Source: an uncultured Taibaiella sp. (GTDB lineage Bacteria; Bacteroidota; Bacteroidia; Chitinophagales; Chitinophagaceae). From it: 8,469 nt of DNA. The position numbers and the translations under genes are program-made. Numbering within the stretch: the stretch's first letter is position 1; every line of letters starts with the position of its first letter. This document shows positions 6,095 to 8,469 of this stretch, piece by piece. The notes beneath the pieces are model-generated. The model did not search any database. It was not told where the DNA came from and was given only the letters and a program-made list of their open reading frames with translations. The DNA lies in contig CAMPJV010000103.1 in NCBI GenBank assembly GCA_946886975.1, positions 1-8,469 on the forward strand, written 5' to 3'.

Positions 6095-7329
6095 TAAGCG
6101 ACGTCTTCCAGACTACGACGAATGATATCCACACATTCATCTATCTGTTCACGCGTAATGATAAGAGGTGGAGCAAACCTTATTTTATCTCCGTGTGTGG
6201 GTTTAGCAAGCAAGCCGTTGTCCTTTAGCCTAAGACAAAGTTCCCAGGCTGCATCCTTCTGAGGGTGATCTATAACAATAGCGTTCAGCAAGCCCTTGCC
6301 TCTTATAGTGGCAATGTGAGGACTATTGAGGTTAGTAAGTTCCTTTCTGAAATGAGCGCCCTGTACGGCAGCGTTCTCCATCATCTGCTCGTCTTTCAGG
6401 ACCTGGAGCGCCGTAATGGCCACTTTACAAGCGAGTGGATTTCCGCCATAGGTAGATCCATGATCACCCGGCTTGATGGTGAGCATGATTTCGTCATCGC
6501 ATAAGACTGCAGAGACGGGCAGCACACCACCAGATAGCGCCTTACCAAGGATAAGAATATCAGGACGGACGTTTTCGTGATCGCAGGCCAGCATTTTTCC
6601 TGTACGCGCTAAGCCGGTTTGTATTTCATCGGCGAGGAATAGTACGTTGGCTTCCCTGCATATGTCGGCAGCCTTCCTGAGGTAACCATCATCAGGTACC
6701 ACAACCCCTGCCTCACCCTGGATTGGCTCAACGAGGAATGCGGCGACATTCTTGTCCTGAAGAGCGTTCTGCAGAGCAGGAATACTATTATACTCTATCA
6801 CCTCGTAGCCCGGCATGAAAGGACCAAAGTTATTTCTTGATGACGGATCGGTACTGAAGGAGATAACGTTCAAAGTTCTGCCGTGGAAGTTCTCTGAGCA
6901 TACTAAGATCTTAGCTTTATTCTCCTCTACACCTTTCACTTCATAGGCCCACCTTCTCGCAAGCTTCAATGCAGTTTCAACTGCTTCGACGCCTGTATTC
7001 ATAGGCAATACCTTATCATAACCGAAATAGCTGGTAATGTATTCAGCGTATTCGCCCAGCAGATCACTATGAAATGCACGGGAGGTGAGGGTAAGCTTCT
7101 GTGCCTGATCTACAAGCGACTGTATAATGCGTGGGTGACAATGACCCTGGTTCACTGCTGAATACCCCGACAGGAAATCGTAATACCTTTTATGGTCAAC
7201 GTCCCAGACATATACTCCCTGTCCTCGCTCCAACACAACCGGTAAAGGATGATAATTATGGGCACCAAAACGTTCTTCCTTATCCAGAAAGGCTTGACTC
7301 AGAGCGGAAAGCGAGGCAGTGGAAATCAT
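6094..7329 (-). CDS. rocD: Ornithine aminotransferase (ornithine--oxo-acid transaminase)
   Basis: A 411-residue PLP enzyme that transfers the delta-amino group of ornithine to 2-oxoglutarate, giving glutamate semialdehyde/pyrroline-5-carboxylate and glutamate; it links arginine/ornithine and proline metabolism. The PLP lysine is Lys263 in ILGKALSGG, with the pyridine-N Asp234 in LADEIQTG and Phe148 in ENFHGRT. Counted from this start, Tyr26, Tyr56, Phe148, Arg151, Glu206, Asp234, Lys263 and Arg384 all fall at a constant offset of 29 from human OAT residues Tyr55, Tyr85, Phe177, Arg180, Glu235, Asp263, Lys292 and Arg413 (numbers from memory). Tyr55 and Arg180 are the ornithine-binding residues, which supports OAT over GABA or acetylornithine aminotransferase. 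The ATG at 7329 is preferred over an in-frame TTG at 7335, which overlaps the -7 box. It is the first gene of a pair with the VIT1-type transporter. Confidence 0.95.
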   Translation of the reverse strand: MISTASLSALSQAFLDKEERFGAHNYHPLPVVLERGQGVYVWDVDHKRYYDFLSGYSAVNQGHCHPRIIQSLVDQAQKLTLTSRAFHSDLLGEYAEYITSYFGYDKVLPMNTGVEAVETALKLARRWAYEVKGVEENKAKILVCSENFHGRTLNVISFSTDPSSRNNFGPFMPGYEVIEYNSIPALQNALQDKNVAAFLVEPIQGEAGVVVPDDGYLRKAADICREANVLFLADEIQTGLARTGKMLACDHENVRPDILILGKALSGGVLPVSAVLCDDEIMLTIKPGDHGSTYGGNPLACKVAITALQVLKDEQMMENAAVQGAHFRKELTNLNSPHIATIRGKGLLNAIVIDHPQKDAAWELCLRLKDNGLLAKPTHGDKIRFAPPLIITREQIDECVDIIRRSLEDVA

Positions 7330-7332
7330 ACA

Positions 7333-7340
7333 CAAATTTA
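7333..7340 (-). promoter_or_regulatory. Bacteroidota-type -7 box TAAATTTG before rocD
   Basis: Read on the minus strand, TAAATTTG matches TAnnTTTG and ends only 3 nt before the rocD ATG at 7329. If it is real, the transcript would begin at or next to the start codon (leaderless). It argues against the in-frame TTG at 7335. No other CAAAnnTA (plus-strand reading) is present in the divergent gap. Confidence 0.4.
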
Positions 7341-7351
7341 AGCATTTAGTT

Positions 7352-7419
7352 GGATAGTCATTTTCCAGGAACAGAACCGTCAGAATGATTGTGCAGCCGG
7401 CAATAGCAGGAGACTATCC
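7352..7419. repeat. 8-bp inverted repeat in the rocD/methyltransferase divergent region
   Basis: GGATAGTC at 7352-7359 is perfectly reverse-complementary to GACTATCC at 7412-7419, with 52 bp between them. Both half-sites lie in the 141-bp gap between two divergent genes. They could be paired operator half-sites, but a match of this size may be chance. Confidence 0.35.
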
Positions 7420-7457
7420 GCTAGTATGTAATAGCTTCTTCAATTTACTGATTCTGC

Positions 7458-7465
7458 TATCTTTG
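7458..7465 (+). promoter_or_regulatory. Bacteroidota-type -7 box TATCTTTG before the methyltransferase gene
   Basis: TATCTTTG matches TAnnTTTG and ends 5 nt before the ATG at 7471, implying a leaderless or nearly leaderless mRNA. It shares the extended form TAnCTTTGC with the boxes before the lipoprotein and truA genes. No -33 TTTG is evident. Confidence 0.6.
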
Positions 7466-7470
7466 CGGGC

Positions 7471-8388
7471 ATGGCGCTGTCTTCAGAATTCCTTGATTTA
7501 TTAGTTCACCCTGTCTATAAGACCCCCTTAAGGCTGCAGAGCGACAAGGATGTACTGAAGGATGACGAACATGACGAACAGTTTGCCATAAAGGAGAAGG
7601 TGCCAATATTGCTTACAGACTCGATACCCGAGACACTAAGCACAACCGAAAGGCATACGCTGGAAGGCACAGCTTTCCAGTACAAGGAGCATTATCAGAA
7701 TGACGCTGTCGCCTATGACTATACTGAGGAAGCGGAAGATGAAGTTGAGAAGGAAGAGATCTCGAGGCTGAGGCAAACTATTCTGTCTCAAATCCCCTCG
7801 AATGCCGCATGGATACTGGATGTGGGCTGTGGCGGTGCATGGCTTGCGAAAGCGCTGGTGCCAAAGAACAGGCACGTTATATCCATGGACATATCAGACA
7901 TTAATCCTATTAAAGCATTAAAGAACACACCATCTCCTTATCACAATGCATTAGTGGCTGATGTGTTCGAACTACCCTTAAAGGCCGACAGTGTAGACTG
8001 CATTGTAGCATCAGAGATCATTGAACATGTAAGTGATCCGAAGGCATTTCTATCGGCATTATACAAGGCATTAAAGCCGGGGGGAAGGATCATCGTTACT
8101 ACCCCTTACAATGAAAAGATTCGAACCTCTCTTTGCATTCACTGCAACAAACTCACACCGCAGAATGCACACCTTCATTCTTTCACGGAGCAGTCTATAC
8201 GCCAATACCTGCCTGGCAATGCGAAGAAGATAACTATGAAAGTGTTTAACAGCAAACTGATGGTCAAGGCGCATGTGCAGAAGTTTCTTAGCTTCTTGCC
8301 GCTGCCGGTTTGGGAGCCTATTGATAGTTTGGGGATTGCATTGACAGGGAAGAAGGCGTATAGGTTGATGGTGATCATTGAGAAATAG
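7471..8388 (+). CDS. Class I SAM-dependent methyltransferase with Trm112-like N-terminus
   Basis: Predicted 305-residue cytoplasmic methyltransferase. Residues about 6-48 resemble a Trm112p-like domain (FLDLLVHPVYKTPLRL then IKEKVPILL), but the usual zinc cysteines are His13 and Tyr16, so that site cannot bind zinc in the usual way. The catalytic part is a Methyltransf_11-type Rossmann fold: motif I ILDVGCGG at 115-122, the acidic residue ending strand 2 at Asp140 (ISMDIS), Asp164 (ADVFELPL), the IIEHVSDP segment at 183-190 and LKPGGRIIVTTPY at 201-213. After it comes an unusual Cys/His cluster, Cys222-x-His224-Cys225 followed by His234-x-His236 in NAHLHSF, a possible metal site. The C-terminal 70 residues carry no motif I recognise. 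The substrate is unknown; a small molecule, lipid or glycan intermediate is possible. The start is supported by the -7 box 5 nt upstream. It is transcribed divergently from rocD. Confidence 0.85.
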   Translation: MALSSEFLDLLVHPVYKTPLRLQSDKDVLKDDEHDEQFAIKEKVPILLTDSIPETLSTTERHTLEGTAFQYKEHYQNDAVAYDYTEEAEDEVEKEEISRLRQTILSQIPSNAAWILDVGCGGAWLAKALVPKNRHVISMDISDINPIKALKNTPSPYHNALVADVFELPLKADSVDCIVASEIIEHVSDPKAFLSALYKALKPGGRIIVTTPYNEKIRTSLCIHCNKLTPQNAHLHSFTEQSIRQYLPGNAKKITMKVFNSKLMVKAHVQKFLSFLPLPVWEPIDSLGIALTGKKAYRLMVIIEK

Positions 8389-8469
8389 AATCCCTCCCTG
8401 ACCATCCTTCTTAGGGGTGGGAGATCAGTCCACGTGTCTATTGCGATTACACCTACTAATGCTTGTGTC

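Noticed and set aside
6265..6504. Plus-strand open frame opposite rocD
   Set aside because: Antisense to a well-conserved enzyme with every key residue intact; no independent coding signal.
7330..7335. TTG at 7335 as the rocD start
   Set aside because: It overlaps the TAAATTTG box and adds only two residues; the ATG at 7329 fits better.
8389..8469. Possible stem CCATCC/GGGTGG after the methyltransferase gene as a terminator
   Set aside because: The stem is short, includes a G-T pair and has no T-run; the window ends before more can be judged.

Overview
The window looks like a chromosomal segment of a Bacteroidota bacterium, most likely in or near the Chitinophagaceae. Three things point there: a TonB-dependent receptor with an N-terminal carboxypeptidase-like regulatory domain, a DUF3347 lipoprotein, and boxes of the Bacteroidota -7 promoter type (TAnnTTTG) placed 3 to 14 nt before start codons that lack a Shine-Dalgarno sequence. 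The family-level placement is an inference. No tRNA, rRNA, insertion sequence, phage gene or CRISPR array is visible.

Layout. Positions 1-321 hold no gene but carry two separate 11-bp tandem arrays with a 10-bp perfect hairpin between them, then a -7 box. A two-gene plus-strand unit follows: a DUF3347 lipoprotein (322-903) and, 19 nt later, a 786-residue TonB-dependent outer-membrane receptor (923-3283) with no SusD partner. Positions 3284-3597 contain short degenerate tandem repeats, an orphan -7-like box, a candidate 43-codon minus-strand small ORF and a strong intrinsic terminator (3517-3542). Next on the plus strand are a DUF2157 polytopic membrane protein (3598-4620) and truA (4656-5432), which has its own -7 box.

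On the minus strand, rocD (ornithine aminotransferase, 6094-7329) runs into a VIT1/CCC1-type metal transporter gene (5405-6094) through a TAATG stop/start overlap. The transporter gene's 3' end overlaps the 3' end of truA by 28 bp, tail to tail. A divergent intergenic region of about 140 bp, with an 8-bp inverted repeat, separates rocD from a plus-strand SAM-dependent methyltransferase (7471-8388) that has a metal-site-less Trm112-like N-terminus.

Most of the window is ordinary housekeeping and membrane content. The parts most worth checking are the repeat-rich region upstream of the lipoprotein/receptor unit, that unit as a possible metal-related uptake pair, and the 3284-3597 intergenic region, where a small protein and an antisense small RNA are competing explanations. 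I see no clear evidence of a wholly new multi-gene system.
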